Assembly (NCBI GenBank): GCA_937120965.1
Contig: CAKZKA010000118.1
Location: forward strand, 1-44,453
Source of the DNA: an uncultured Chloroflexota bacterium
GTDB lineage: Bacteria > Chloroflexota > Chloroflexia > Chloroflexales > Chloroflexaceae
DNA length: 44,453 bases
Direction of reading: 5' to 3'
Shown here: piece after piece, positions 14,404-23,121 of the stretch
Numbering within the stretch: position 1 is the stretch's first letter
Layout of the letters: each line of letters opens with the position of its first letter
Notes under the pieces: generated by a model
Told to the model about the DNA's origin: nothing
What the model saw: only the letters and a program-made list of their open reading frames with translations
Databases searched by the model: none
Made by a program: the position numbers and the translations under genes

Positions 14404-16206
14404 ATGTACGAGCAACGGCGACCCGACGTCGCAGTCTTCATTGACTTCGAGAACGTCTACGTAAGTGTACGTGATAAGCTGAACGCAAATCCGAACTTTG
14501 AGGCAATTATGGACCGCTGCGGCGATCTTGGCCGCGTGGTCATTTCCCGGGCCTACGCCGACTGGTATCGCTATCCCCGCGTCACGAGCGCGCTCTATGC
14601 CAACGCTATCGAGCCGATCTACGTGGCGACTTACTACTACGACAAGGATATGGGGCGCACCGGTCGGGCAATTAAGAACAGCGTCGATATGAATCTGTGC
14701 ATCGACGCCATGAAGACGCTGTTCACCAATCCCAACATCAGCCGGTTCGTGCTGGTGACAGGCGACCGTGATTTCATTCCCCTGGTCAATAGCATTCGCC
14801 AGCAGGGGAAGGAAGTCTACATCATTGGTATCGGCGGGGCCGCGAGCACCCACCTGGCCCAGAGCGCCGATGAGTTTGTATTCTACGAGCAACTGGTTGG
14901 CAAGACGCCTGGCGGCACCGCCACCGCTGCGGCGATTGCCAGCCGCGCCACCGAACTGAGCCGGAGCCCCGAGCCTGTCCTCGAGCCGCCGCGCGAGCCG
15001 GCAGGTGAATCTCCCGCGGCGCCGGTCACGCCCGCCCCTGAACCCGATGTCTACGATGTGCTGGTGGAGGCGATCCACCTGGTACGCAAGCGCGGCTACG
15101 TCTCTACCCTTGGCTCGATCAAACTGGTGATGAAGGAGCTTATGGGCGGCGACTTCAAGGAGAGCCGCTACCGCGATCTGAACGGGCGTCCTTTCGCGAA
15201 GTTTAAGGACTTCGTGGTTGATGCCGAGAAGCGCGGGAAGGTGCAGATCTTTACCAACGGCACGGTGAACGAGGTGTTCCTGCCCGGTGAGGACCCGTAC
15301 AAGCTCTCGCAGTTTGCCGCTGCCCTCAGCGAAGAGCTGCCGGTCGAGCCGGTGGTGGATACGAGCGTCCTGACCAATGGGCGCAAGGAAACGTCGCGCA
15401 CGATCAGCGCCACGGTCGTGGTCGAGTCGGGCGCTGCGACGGGCGGGCGTCGCCGCCGACGGCGCTCCCGCCGCAGCCAGAACACCGGCGCCCCGGTCGA
15501 GCCGCTTGATGTCCAGGAGGTTGAGGCGGACCTCGATGAGCTTGAGTACACGCCGCCCGTCGAGGAAGAGCCGAAGCTGCTGGAGGAGGAACTCTTCGCC
15601 CTCGATGAATTCGCGCAGTCGGTCGAGGATGTCGTCTTCAGCGTTGAGCATCTGGCCGAAGAGATTGCCTTTACGGTCGAGCACCTGGCCGAGGATCTCG
15701 GCGATGTTGTCGAGGTCGCGTCACCTGAGGAGCCGGTGCTTACACTGGCGCCCGCCGAGGCCCCGGTGGAACCTGCCGGGGAGGCCGCGCCGGAAGTTTC
15801 GGCAGAGTTTGCCCCGGAGCCGGTCTCTGGAGCCGAGATGGTCGCCCAGGCCTTCGAGGAAGCGCCGGCTGCGCCACCAATGTCCGCCGAAACACCGGAG
15901 CCTGCGACTGAGGCGGTTGCCGAGGGCGCGCCTGAGGGCGATGAGGGCGGCGACACGTTCGAGGGGCTTGAGCCGATCGTGTTTAGCGATGAGGAGTGGG
16001 CGATCTTTCGTGAGATGATGAGCACTTTTACCCGGCCCGTCTCCTTCCAACAGATCTTCGACACGCTCCGCGAACGACGCAAGGAGCATAACCTGGCCCG
16101 TACCAATGAGCAGTTGCGCTCGATGGTCAAGCAGGCGATCAACGCGGGGATGCTCGAGCGCAGCGGACGCGGGAAACGGGTGTACTATACGCTGAAGACG
16201 GAGTAA
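14404..16206 (+). CDS. NYN-domain RNase-like protein with LOTUS/OST-HTH domain
   Basis: 600 residues. The N-terminal ~165 residues are a NYN (PIN-like, LabA/DUF88) domain with the expected acidic residues: VFIDFENVY (Asp14), KNSVDMNL (Asp95) and VLVTGDRDFIPLV (Asp121, Asp123). A Pro/Glu linker (about 185-213) follows, then a LOTUS/OST-HTH RNA-binding domain (about 215-293, DVYDVLVEAIHLVRKRGYV to VNEVFLPG). Residues ~330-525 are low-complexity: a basic patch GRRRRRRSRRSQ (about 355-366) and then a very acidic Ala/Glu/Pro region. The last ~70 residues form a second small winged-helix-like domain. Family knowledge predicts a metal-dependent RNase acting on RNA recognised through LOTUS. The target is unknown. 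trpF follows after 13 bases. Confidence 0.85.
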   Translation: MYEQRRPDVAVFIDFENVYVSVRDKLNANPNFEAIMDRCGDLGRVVISRAYADWYRYPRVTSALYANAIEPIYVATYYYDKDMGRTGRAIKNSVDMNLCIDAMKTLFTNPNISRFVLVTGDRDFIPLVNSIRQQGKEVYIIGIGGAASTHLAQSADEFVFYEQLVGKTPGGTATAAAIASRATELSRSPEPVLEPPREPAGESPAAPVTPAPEPDVYDVLVEAIHLVRKRGYVSTLGSIKLVMKELMGGDFKESRYRDLNGRPFAKFKDFVVDAEKRGKVQIFTNGTVNEVFLPGEDPYKLSQFAAALSEELPVEPVVDTSVLTNGRKETSRTISATVVVESGAATGGRRRRRRSRRSQNTGAPVEPLDVQEVEADLDELEYTPPVEEEPKLLEEELFALDEFAQSVEDVVFSVEHLAEEIAFTVEHLAEDLGDVVEVASPEEPVLTLAPAEAPVEPAGEAAPEVSAEFAPEPVSGAEMVAQAFEEAPAAPPMSAETPEPATEAVAEGAPEGDEGGDTFEGLEPIVFSDEEWAIFREMMSTFTRPVSFQQIFDTLRERRKEHNLARTNEQLRSMVKQAINAGMLERSGRGKRVYYTLKTE

Positions 16207-16219
16207 GCGCGCTGCTGGA

Positions 16220-16888
16220 GTGACCGTGATTGTGAAGATCTGCGGCCTGCGCCGCGCTGACCATGCCAGCGCGGCGGCTGCTGCCGGGGCCGATTGGATC
16301 GGTCTGGTCTTTGCGGCGAGCAAACGGCGGGTGAGTGTAGCTGAAGCGAGCGCGATTGCTGCGGCATTGCGCGAAGGCCCTGCACCTCCGCCCTTGCTCG
16401 CCGGTCTCTTTGTGAATGAAACTCCTGCCACTATCGCCGCAATCGCCGAGGCCGTGGGGCTTGACCTGATCCAGTTGAGTGGTGATGAGCCGGTCGATGA
16501 TGCCGATGCGTTGCCGTTGCCCGTGCTCAAGACCATCCGGCTTACCGGCACGCCCGCCGAGAGGGCCTGGATCGCGCGGGCGCAACGCGCGCAGGCAGAG
16601 AGCCAGGCGATCTCCGCCCGTACCCCGCCGCGTGTGGTGCTGCTGGTGGACGCCCACGTGCCCGGGGCCTACGGTGGCACTGGCACGCTGGCCGACTGGT
16701 CGCGGGCCGCGGCGCTGGCCGCCGAGGCGCCGCTGATCCTGGCAGGAGGGTTGCACCCCGCCAATGTGGCCCGGGCCATCGCCACCGTGCGCCCGATCGG
16801 TGTTGATGTCAGCAGCGGTGTTGAGACCGACGGCGTCAAGGATCCAGCCAGGATCGAGGCCTTCATTGCAGCAGTACGATCAGTCTAG
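16220..16888 (+). CDS. trpF: Phosphoribosylanthranilate isomerase
   Basis: 222 residues, normal length for a (beta/alpha)8 TrpF. VKICGLRRADHA (Cys7 as general base) starts the barrel. ADWIGLVFAASKRRVS, FVNETPATIAAIAE, IQLSGDE, VLLVDAHVPGAYGGTG (catalytic Asp) and LAGGLHPANV follow in the family's order. The end has VDVSSGVETDGVKDPARI, the phosphate-binding segment. It catalyses the Amadori rearrangement of PRA to CdRP in tryptophan synthesis. The start is GTG at 16220, with a second GTG at 16226 possible. trpB lies 2 kb downstream in the same direction, separated by a phosphoesterase and a small gene. No trpA is seen in the window. Confidence 0.93.
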   Translation: MTVIVKICGLRRADHASAAAAAGADWIGLVFAASKRRVSVAEASAIAAALREGPAPPPLLAGLFVNETPATIAAIAEAVGLDLIQLSGDEPVDDADALPLPVLKTIRLTGTPAERAWIARAQRAQAESQAISARTPPRVVLLVDAHVPGAYGGTGTLADWSRAAALAAEAPLILAGGLHPANVARAIATVRPIGVDVSSGVETDGVKDPARIEAFIAAVRSV

Positions 16889-18350
16889 AACACGCCGCCC
16901 GGCGCGGACGCTCATCCGCATCTTGCAGGTTATCGGCGGGCTGGCGCTCCTTGCGCTGGCCCTGCGCTGGGTCTTTCTCCGTCTGCGCCGGGTGGTGCTG
17001 CAGCCCACAGCCTACACCACGCCCCCGATTGGCCCGGAAGCGATCAACCCCCGGCAGCGCCGGATCGTGCTCAGCGACCTGCACCTCGGCGGCGGCGACC
17101 ATCTCGATGATTTCAACGACGACGCAGCGCTGATCGCCTTCCTCGACCACTACCTGGCCGGCGCGCCGACAGAACTCATCCTCGCCGGCGATACCATCGA
17201 GTTCTTACAGGTGCGCCTGCCTGATCTCGACGATGACGAGTACAGCGACGCGGCCGCCGCGCGCCGCATCGAGGCGGTGATTCGCGCCCACGCCGGGGTG
17301 TTCGAGGCCCTGGCGCGCTTCCTCGCCCGGCCCGGAGCGCAGCTCAGCGTGTTGATCGGCAATCACGATTTTGAACTGCACTACCCTGCCGCCAAGGCCC
17401 GTATGCGCGAGGCCCTGGGTCTCGCCCCCGACGACCCGCGTCTGCGCTTCGGAGTCAGTTACCACGGCGGCGGTCTGTACATCGTGCACGGCAACCAGTT
17501 TGACGGCTGGAATCGCTTCACCTGCTTTGAGGGGATTACCGAGCCGTTTGAGGTGGTGCGCGGCACCCAGATGGTCAAAGAGGTCATCAATGACCTGGAG
17601 GATGAGCCGCTGGCGATTGCGCCCTTGATTGACAACGTCAAACCCTCCTCGGCCCTCTTCTGGTACCTGCTGGCCCTTCCACAGCTTCGCACCCCGGCGG
17701 CGCGGCGCTTTCTGGCCCGTGGCGTCGCCGGCTTCCTGCAAGTCGTGGCCTGGCCCGAACCACACCAGATGCCCATCACTGGCGAGGGCCCCGGCGGGCT
17801 GCTCAGCGCTCCGGCTCTGCGCGGCTTCTGGCGCTGGGGGGCCAGCATCCGCCGAGGCCGCGTGGCCCGCCATCGCGAAGTGGCGCGCCAGGTCGGCATG
17901 GTTGCCAGTGCGGTGGAACCGCCCGACGATATGATCGATCAGGTGCAGAGCGAAGCCACCCGCCAGGTGGCCCGCGAAGTGCGCGCCTTCAACGATCGGT
18001 TCGCCCGTGAGATGTTGCAGATCGCCCGCAGCCCCGCCCATCGCGACGATACGCTGTTCATCTGCGGCCATACCCACCTGGCCCGGATTGTGCCCCTCGG
18101 TATGGGCCAGTACTACATCAATACCGGTACCTGGACCGAGATCATCTACGATATTGCCACCATGCGCCGCCAGGAACAGCGCTTCCCCTTTCTTGAGATC
18201 ACCTACCCCGATGGGCCGCAGCCCCGGGCGCGCCTGCTGGTCTGGATCGATCCAGAAACGCCGCCCCAACCCTGGCGCGAAGGCTCGGCATTGCGCTTGC
18301 CCCGGCAAGGCTCACGAACAGCCTCGCAGACTACCGCTGATCGGGTATAA
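16866..18350 (+). CDS. Membrane-anchored calcineurin-like metallophosphoesterase
   Basis: 494 residues from the TTG at 16866, chosen because GAGG lies 6 bases upstream and the next residues lead into an N-terminal membrane helix (LIRILQVIGGLALLALAL). It overlaps trpF by 23 bases. The phosphoesterase motifs are LSDLHLGG (D-x-H), LAGDTIEF (GD), IGNHDFE (GNHD), YIVHGNQFD and ICGHTHLA (GHTH), ending in YINTGTWTE. The family hydrolyses phosphoester or pyrophosphate bonds with a two-metal centre; a lipid-linked substrate (as for LpxH-like enzymes) is possible but unproven. The domain between GNHD and GHTH is long (about 230 residues). Its TAA stop is the last part of a TATAAT box for the next gene. 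Confidence 0.8.
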   Translation: MQQYDQSRTRRPARTLIRILQVIGGLALLALALRWVFLRLRRVVLQPTAYTTPPIGPEAINPRQRRIVLSDLHLGGGDHLDDFNDDAALIAFLDHYLAGAPTELILAGDTIEFLQVRLPDLDDDEYSDAAAARRIEAVIRAHAGVFEALARFLARPGAQLSVLIGNHDFELHYPAAKARMREALGLAPDDPRLRFGVSYHGGGLYIVHGNQFDGWNRFTCFEGITEPFEVVRGTQMVKEVINDLEDEPLAIAPLIDNVKPSSALFWYLLALPQLRTPAARRFLARGVAGFLQVVAWPEPHQMPITGEGPGGLLSAPALRGFWRWGASIRRGRVARHREVARQVGMVASAVEPPDDMIDQVQSEATRQVAREVRAFNDRFAREMLQIARSPAHRDDTLFICGHTHLARIVPLGMGQYYINTGTWTEIIYDIATMRRQEQRFPFLEITYPDGPQPRARLLVWIDPETPPQPWREGSALRLPRQGSRTASQTTADRV

Positions 18351-18351
18351 T
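18346..18351 (+). promoter_or_regulatory. -10 box (TATAAT) overlapping the preceding stop codon
   Basis: A perfect TATAAT sits at 18346-18351 and shares bases with the TAA stop at 18348-18350. The -35 at 17 bases (CTCGCA) is poor. It is a plausible promoter for the Trm112-like gene and trpB. Confidence 0.4.
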
Positions 18352-18436
18352 GAAGCACTATATTGCGCCTGCGCTTCCGGTCTCGGCTCGCGGGCGTGCC
18401 TGTGACGCCCGTTCCAGTCAGTCAGGAGGAAAGTGT

Positions 18437-18775
18437 ATGAAGGTCCTCGTTCGCATTCTCGGCGTTGCCGCTCTGGTTGCTCTGGCCGTGGTGATCATCC
18501 GCGCCATTCGCCAGTACCGCCAGGACAGCGTCTTTGATCTGGCTCCTGCTCCCGCCACCGGCGAAGGCCAGCGCCGGAGCATCAGCCCCGAATTGCTGAG
18601 CATTCTCGCCGATCCGGGCGACAAGGGGCCGGTCGAACTGATGACCGATAGCAGCGGCAAGGAGTGGCTGGTGAATCGTCGCAACGGCTATCGCTACCCG
18701 GTTGAGGACGGTATCCCCATTATGCTGCTCGAAGAGGGCGAGAAGAACAAGGACGAGAGCCTGATCCAGCGATAA
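18437..18775 (+). CDS. Membrane-anchored Trm112/YcaR-like protein lacking zinc cysteines
   Basis: 112 residues. An N-terminal transmembrane helix (about 4-26, VLVRILGVAALVALAVVIIRAI) is followed by a short linker and a domain from about 50 to 105. This domain follows the Trm112/UPF0434 plan: ELLSILADPGDKGPVEL, then EWLVNRRNGYRYPVEDGIPIML. In that family the segments normally read CPxCKG and a second Cys-containing strand before YPI-x-DGIP-x-ML. Here every cysteine is absent (CPxC becomes DPGD), so zinc binding is not expected. The start is decided by AGGAGGAAA 5 bases upstream of the ATG. Function unknown: perhaps an adaptor held at the membrane. It lies between the phosphoesterase and trpB. 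Confidence 0.7.
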   Translation: MKVLVRILGVAALVALAVVIIRAIRQYRQDSVFDLAPAPATGEGQRRSISPELLSILADPGDKGPVELMTDSSGKEWLVNRRNGYRYPVEDGIPIMLLEEGEKNKDESLIQR

Positions 18776-18917
18776 GGTGTGTTGCAGACCCGGGTGTTCC
18801 ACCTTGACCGTCGCTCCACGGCTGCGCGCAATCGCGGTGCAGGGGTGTGGAGATGGGAGGTGAAGGCCAGACGGTCAGACTCGCCTGAAACATCCCTGAG
18901 GAAGCGAGTTCCAGCCC

Positions 18918-20114
18918 ATGACAACCGTGCCCGAAAGCCCCTGGACGGGCCGCTTCGGTCCGTATGGCGGGCGGTATGTGCCCGAAACGTTGATGCCCGC
19001 CGTAACCGTCCTGGAGGCGGCTTACGCGGCGGCCTCCGCCGATCCGTCGTTCTGGGAGGAACTGGCCCACCTGCACCGCACCTACACCGGTCGCCCCACG
19101 CCGCTCAGCTACGCCGCGCGCCTCACCGCCCGCTGCGGTGGGGCGAAGATCTACCTCAAGCGCGAGGATCTGGCCCATACCGGCGCCCATAAGATCAACA
19201 ATGCCCTGGGTCAGGGCTTGCTCGCCCGGCGCATGGGCAAGCGCCGGGTGATCGCTGAGACGGGGGCCGGTCAGCACGGCGTTGCCACGGCGACGGTCTG
19301 TGCCTTGCTGGGCCTGGAGTGTGTGGTGTATATGGGCACCGAAGACATGGCCCGACAGCGGCCCAATGTCTTCCGGATGCGTCTGCTGGGGGCTGAGGTG
19401 CGCGGAGTGGATAGCGGCTCGCGCACCCTCAAGGATGCGATCAACGAGGCGATGCGCGACTGGGTGACCAATCCCGATAGCTACTACCTGCTCGGCTCGG
19501 CCCTCGGTCCGCATCCCTACCCGACCATGGTGCGCGATTTCCAGAGCGTGATCGGGCGCGAGGCCCGCGAGCAGATCCTGGCCGCCGAAGGGCGCCTCCC
19601 CGACGTGGTTGTGGCCTGTGTGGGCGGTGGCTCCAACGCTATCGGCATCTTCCACCCCTTCCTCAACGACGCGACAGTGGCGCTCCGCGGCGTCGAGGCG
19701 GGCGGACGCGGCCCGCGCCTCGGCGACCACGCTGCCCGCTTTCTCGCCGCCAGTCCCGGTGTGCTGCAAGGTACCTACTCCTACGTGTTGCAGGACGAGG
19801 CCGGCCAGATCGCCCTCACCCACTCGATCTCCGCAGGGTTGGACTACGCCAGCGTCGGCCCTGAACATGCCTGGCTCCACGATACCGGCCGCGCGACCTA
19901 TACCAGCGCCGATGACGAGGAGGCCCTCGACGCCTTCGAGACGTGCGCCCGCCTGGAGGGGATCATCCCTGCCCTCGAGAGTGCCCACGCCGTGGCTGAG
20001 GCCCTCAAGCTTGCCCCCCGGATGGCCCCTGACCGGATCATCCTCGTCAATATGTCCGGTCGTGGCGATAAGGACATTTTCACCGTCGCCGAGGCGCTGG
20101 GCGTGGCGATCTGA
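18918..20114 (+). CDS. trpB: Tryptophan synthase beta chain
   Basis: 398 residues, standard length for TrpB1. [16 protein letters not shown] marks the N-terminus. The PLP lysine is in [13 protein letters not shown] (Lys92), [13 protein letters not shown] gives the catalytic Glu region, and the phosphate-binding loop is [22 protein letters not shown] and MSGRGDKD complete the family pattern. It condenses indole (or indoleglycerol phosphate-derived indole from TrpA) with serine. The 142-base gap before it shows no clear gene; the ATG has a GAGGAAGCGAG stretch upstream. trpA is not adjacent downstream, where a lipid kinase gene follows. Confidence 0.95.
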   Translation: MTTVPESPWTGRFGPYGGRYVPETLMPAVTVLEAAYAAASADPSFWEELAHLHRTYTGRPTPLSYAARLTARCGGAKIYLKREDLAHTGAHKINNALGQGLLARRMGKRRVIAETGAGQHGVATATVCALLGLECVVYMGTEDMARQRPNVFRMRLLGAEVRGVDSGSRTLKDAINEAMRDWVTNPDSYYLLGSALGPHPYPTMVRDFQSVIGREAREQILAAEGRLPDVVVACVGGGSNAIGIFHPFLNDATVALRGVEAGGRGPRLGDHAARFLAASPGVLQGTYSYVLQDEAGQIALTHSISAGLDYASVGPEHAWLHDTGRATYTSADDEEALDAFETCARLEGIIPALESAHAVAEALKLAPRMAPDRIILVNMSGRGDKDIFTVAEALGVAI

Positions 20115-20125
20115 GACTGTTGCAG

Positions 20126-20268
20126 AGTGCCGTGGGCGGGGAAACCGGGTTGCTCCGCTCCCCCTTCGCGGGAGACCTGGGAAGGTCACACCCGCCCCTC
20201 CAACCAGCGCTGAGGTCGCTTGCCGCGCCGAAGGGCAGGGGGACGGGGAAACCCGGCCTTCCTTTTTT
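20126..20268 (+). repeat. Family C element between trpB and the lipid kinase gene
   Basis: GTGGGCGGGGAAACCGGGTT at its start and ACGGGGAAACCCGGCCTTCC at its end frame a GC-rich centre. It fills the gap; the kinase ATG is at 20273. Confidence 0.55.
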
Positions 20269-20272
20269 ACCT

Positions 20273-21193
20273 ATGAAGACCTGTATCATCCTTAATCCCG
20301 CGGCGGGGCGGGGCGCCGCCGGTAAAGCCCGTGACGAACTGGAACAGGCCCTCCGCCGCGCCAGGGTGGATTACAGGCTCATCACCACCCACGCTCGCGG
20401 CGGAGGGATAGAACTGGCTGCGCAGGCGGTCGAGCAGGGCTTTACCTGTGTCGCTGCCGCCGGGGGCGATGGCACGGTCAACGAAGTGGCCAACGGCATT
20501 CTTGCCGCGCGCCAGGCGGGTGCTGGCGATGCCGCTCTCGGGCTCCTGCCGCTTGGCACCGGTTGCGACTTCGCGAAGATGTTTCCCGGCTTTGACACCA
20601 GCGGCCTGCCAGGCATGGCCTACCCCCTCGCCGCCGGAAGAATGACAACGATTGATGTCGGGAGCATCAGCGTTGAGAGTGGCGGCCTGGAAGTGCGCCG
20701 CGTCTTCGTGAATGGCCTCGGCGCGGGCATTGACGCCCAGGTCGCCGTTGAGGTTCAGAACCTGCCCCGCCTGACCGGTCTGGCCGCCTATATTGTCGCA
20801 TCGCTGCGCGCTCTGGCAACCTACAAGCCCGCCATGATGAGCGTGCGCTACGACGGCAAGAGTCTCTACAAACGGCTCTTCTTCGCTACCGTCGCCAACG
20901 GACGCTGGCAGGGCGGCGGTTTTCTCCTGACACCCTCGGCAAAACTCGATGACGCCCTGCTCGATCTGTGCATCGTTCCGAAACTGCGCCTCGATGAAGT
21001 GATCCGCTACTACCCCCGAATGTTCGACGGCAGCCACGTCGAACTCCGCCAGATCACCACCGCCACCGTTGAGCGTGTCGAAATCGCCTCTGCTGCACCC
21101 TTTCCCGTAGCCACCGATGGGGAGGTTCTTACCACCAACGCCCGGCGCGTATGCGTTGAGATCCTGCCGCGCGCCTTGCGCGTGGTGGTGTAG
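20273..21193 (+). CDS. Diacylglycerol/sphingosine kinase-family lipid kinase
   Basis: 306 residues, the usual size of YegS/DgkB-like kinases. CIILNPAAGRGAAGK (about 4-18) begins the catalytic domain. AAGGDGTVNEVANG (GGDGT at 64-68) is the nucleotide-binding motif and LGLLPLGTGCDFAK (about 89-102) the conserved G-T-x-N/C-D-F-A segment, with Cys replacing the more common Asn. The C-terminal beta-sandwich includes VATDGEVL. It phosphorylates a membrane lipid with ATP at the cytoplasmic face. The start ATG lies directly after the Family C repeat with no good Shine-Dalgarno, so initiation may be weak or the start slightly uncertain. Confidence 0.85.
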   Translation: MKTCIILNPAAGRGAAGKARDELEQALRRARVDYRLITTHARGGGIELAAQAVEQGFTCVAAAGGDGTVNEVANGILAARQAGAGDAALGLLPLGTGCDFAKMFPGFDTSGLPGMAYPLAAGRMTTIDVGSISVESGGLEVRRVFVNGLGAGIDAQVAVEVQNLPRLTGLAAYIVASLRALATYKPAMMSVRYDGKSLYKRLFFATVANGRWQGGGFLLTPSAKLDDALLDLCIVPKLRLDEVIRYYPRMFDGSHVELRQITTATVERVEIASAAPFPVATDGEVLTTNARRVCVEILPRALRVVV

Positions 21194-21196
21194 CAG

Positions 21197-21225
21197 TTGC
21201 CGCTCGCGGCCAGTTCTGCTATACT
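21197..21225 (+). promoter_or_regulatory. Promoter for the parB-like gene
   Basis: TTGCCG (21197-21202), 17 bases, TATACT (21220-21225). The predicted start near 21232 gives a leader of about 420 bases that contains a whole Family A element before the ATG at 21656. Confidence 0.5.
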
Positions 21226-21338
21226 CCGCTCTGGCACAAATGTTTTGCACCGGTCGTCGCGGGAGTTGCGCCGCCTTCCGCCAGGATGACAACGGGGCCG
21301 GTGGGCAGGCGCAGCCCTGCCCCGCCCCTGAGCCTTTA

Positions 21339-21583
21339 AGGGCAGACAGAACGTATGGGCGCCGACGGGCGTGATGGCGCGGGGAGGCGCTGGCTGGTCC
21401 TCACCCCCCCGCCCCCTTCGACAGGCTCAGGCTTCGCCCTGAGGCTCAGCCCGAAGGGGCGGGCCTCTCCAGCGAAGTTGGAGAGCCTGCGCTGAGCCTG
21501 TCGAAGCGGGGAGACCAGAGCCGCGCGCGAGGGCGTTCGAATGCGGTACACGCCACGTTGGCTCGAATGTTCTGTCCGCCCTT
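21339..21583 (-). repeat. Family A palindrome, copy in the parB leader (inverted orientation)
   Basis: Ends are AGGGCAGACAGAACGTATG (left) and, on the minus strand, AAGGGCGGACAGAACATTCG. The interior contains the CTTCGACAGGCTCAG motif in both orientations and long GC-rich arms. It lies between a promoter (21197-21225) and parB. Confidence 0.75.
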
Positions 21584-21655
21584 AGACCCTGAAGCCGGGG
21601 CGTGGAGAACTCCAATGCTCCCGCCATCGTATATGTTCAATGGAGAGACGCTCCT

Positions 21656-22720
21656 ATGCAGTTGCTCTACCTTGATCCCCGTCAGCTTGAGACCGATCCC
21701 GACGGGGTGCGCGAGGACCCGGGGGACATCTCCGGCCTGGCTGCCACCATCGCCGAGCGGGGTCTGCTCCAGCCCCTTGGCGTGGTCAGCGTGGGTGGCG
21801 GGCGCTACCGCGTTGTCTACGGCGGGCGGCGCCGGGCCGCCGCCGAGCGACTGGGTCTGGAGAAGGTGCCCTGCATTGTGCTCGACGCCGACGATCCCGA
21901 CCTGTTGCTACGCCAGTTGATCGAGAACGTGCAGCGCGAGGATCTGAACGATGTGGAGCAGGCGCGGGCCTTTGCCCGCCTGCGGGCGCGGATCGTTGAA
22001 GAACGGGGCAAGCTCGCGGACCACGAACTCGATGAGGCGGTCGGCATGGCCGTGGGCCTGAGCGGACGCACGGTGCGTCGCTATCTGGGGTTGCTCGAAC
22101 TCCCCGACGAGGTGCAACAGTTGATCCGCCGCCGCGAACTGAACGTCACCCAGGCCCAGCACCTGCGCCGCGTGTCCAGCCCCCGCACCCAGGTTGAACT
22201 GGCGCGCTTTGCGGTCGAGGAGGGGCTTTCGGCGGCTGAGTTGAGCCGGCTGGTGGCCTACTTCGCCGCCAATCCTCATCTGACCCTTGAGACGGCGCTG
22301 CAGGCGCTCGAGGCGGGCGAGCAACTACGCACCGCTCCCGCCGGGCCGGAGGTGCAGATCAGCGGTGGGCCGCTGGGGAGGACCAGCGTGAGCGCCGTGG
22401 ACCGGGAGGACAGCGATGCCGACCTGTGGGAAGACGAGGAGACCGGCGAGGACGACGGGCTTTACCTCGGCGTTGAGGACGAAACCATCGAGAACCAGCC
22501 GCGCAACAAGGCGCGCGTGTTCCGCATCCGCTCGCTGGACCAGATGGTGGATGAGACCGACCGGCTGACGCGCGCCTATGCTGAGGGTGACCTGATCAAG
22601 TGGGTCAAACACGACGAAGGCGCGCCGTTCAAGCTGCGGCTGCTGCTCAAGCAACTCGAGAACCTGACCCGTGGCCTGCGGGAACTGGCCCGCCAGCAGG
22701 GCTGGGAGGTAGAGGACTGA
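21656..22720 (+). CDS. ParB-like DNA-binding protein
   Basis: 354 residues. The N-terminal ParB/Sulfiredoxin (CTPase) domain shows YLDPRQLETDP, GLLQPLGVV, the nucleotide-binding loop YGGRRRAAAERLG in place of the common GERR motif, and LLRQLIENVQREDLN (box II). A helix-turn-helix (GMAVGLSGRTVRRYLGLLELPDEVQ, then NVTQAQHL) follows. The C-terminal ~110 residues are acidic and then end in a helical segment. No parA partner and no obvious parS is adjacent, so it may be a stand-alone nucleoid-occlusion or regulatory ParB rather than the segregation protein. GGAGAG precedes the ATG. The TGA stop lies within the end of a Family C element. Confidence 0.82.
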   Translation: MQLLYLDPRQLETDPDGVREDPGDISGLAATIAERGLLQPLGVVSVGGGRYRVVYGGRRRAAAERLGLEKVPCIVLDADDPDLLLRQLIENVQREDLNDVEQARAFARLRARIVEERGKLADHELDEAVGMAVGLSGRTVRRYLGLLELPDEVQQLIRRRELNVTQAQHLRRVSSPRTQVELARFAVEEGLSAAELSRLVAYFAANPHLTLETALQALEAGEQLRTAPAGPEVQISGGPLGRTSVSAVDREDSDADLWEDEETGEDDGLYLGVEDETIENQPRNKARVFRIRSLDQMVDETDRLTRAYAEGDLIKWVKHDEGAPFKLRLLLKQLENLTRGLRELARQQGWEVED

Positions 22721-22832
22721 GGTGAACATACGGGGAAACCGGGTTTCCCCATCCCTCTGCCTGTGGGGGCGGCAAGCCCTCCCCACCGGGAGGGTTTGGG
22801 AGGGCTGCGCCCTCCCGGGCGCATCGCTGTGC
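22717..22832 (-). repeat. Family C element whose end supplies the parB stop
   Basis: CTGAGGTGAACATACGGGG is the element terminus; its TGA is the parB stop. GGGGAAACCGGGTTTCCCC follows, then a GGGAGGGTTT and a GGGAGGGC-TGC-GCCCTCCC hairpin ending near 22820. Confidence 0.7.
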
Positions 22833-22842
22833 ATGCATCGCC

Positions 22843-23121
22843 CTAACCCTCGCGGGCCGGGCGGCGCTTCGCGGTGAGAAAGGCCTCGGCGCCGCAGGCC
22901 CGCGCGTAGGCAAGGGCCGCTTCGGCCAGGGGACCATCGTCGCCATTGAGATAGGCCCGCACAGCGGGAACGAGAGCCAGCGCCGGTTCAGCGATGGCGG
23001 GTTTCAGGCGCACCCCGGGGCGCTGCGCGGCCAGCACGGCGCCGTAGATCACCGCGCGGTCGGCTTCGCGCGCCAGGTCAGCCGGTGTTACCCTGGCGCG
23101 GCAGGGCGGTTCCTGGCTCAT
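22843..23121 (-). CDS. Small uncharacterised protein co-translated with the CsoR-family gene
   Basis: 92 residues that I do not recognise. The protein is Ala/Arg-rich and predicted mostly helical, with a single Cys near the start (PPCRAR) and another near residue 75 (ARACGAE). Its ATG overlaps the TGA of the CsoR-family gene (ATGA at 23118-23121), so it is almost certainly in the same transcript and translationally coupled. The name-worthy clue is only this linkage. A heterodisulfide or metal-related role would be guesswork. Confidence 0.6.
   Translation of the reverse strand: MSQEPPCRARVTPADLAREADRAVIYGAVLAAQRPGVRLKPAIAEPALALVPAVRAYLNGDDGPLAEAALAYARACGAEAFLTAKRRPAREG

Noticed and set aside
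18776-18917. trp leader/attenuator before trpB
   Set aside because: No short peptide with Trp codons and no alternative terminator hairpin could be found.
21656-22720. Chromosome partition operon with parS sites
   Set aside because: No parA or parS-like TGTTTCACGTGAAACA sequence is adjacent; the gene is described only as ParB-like.
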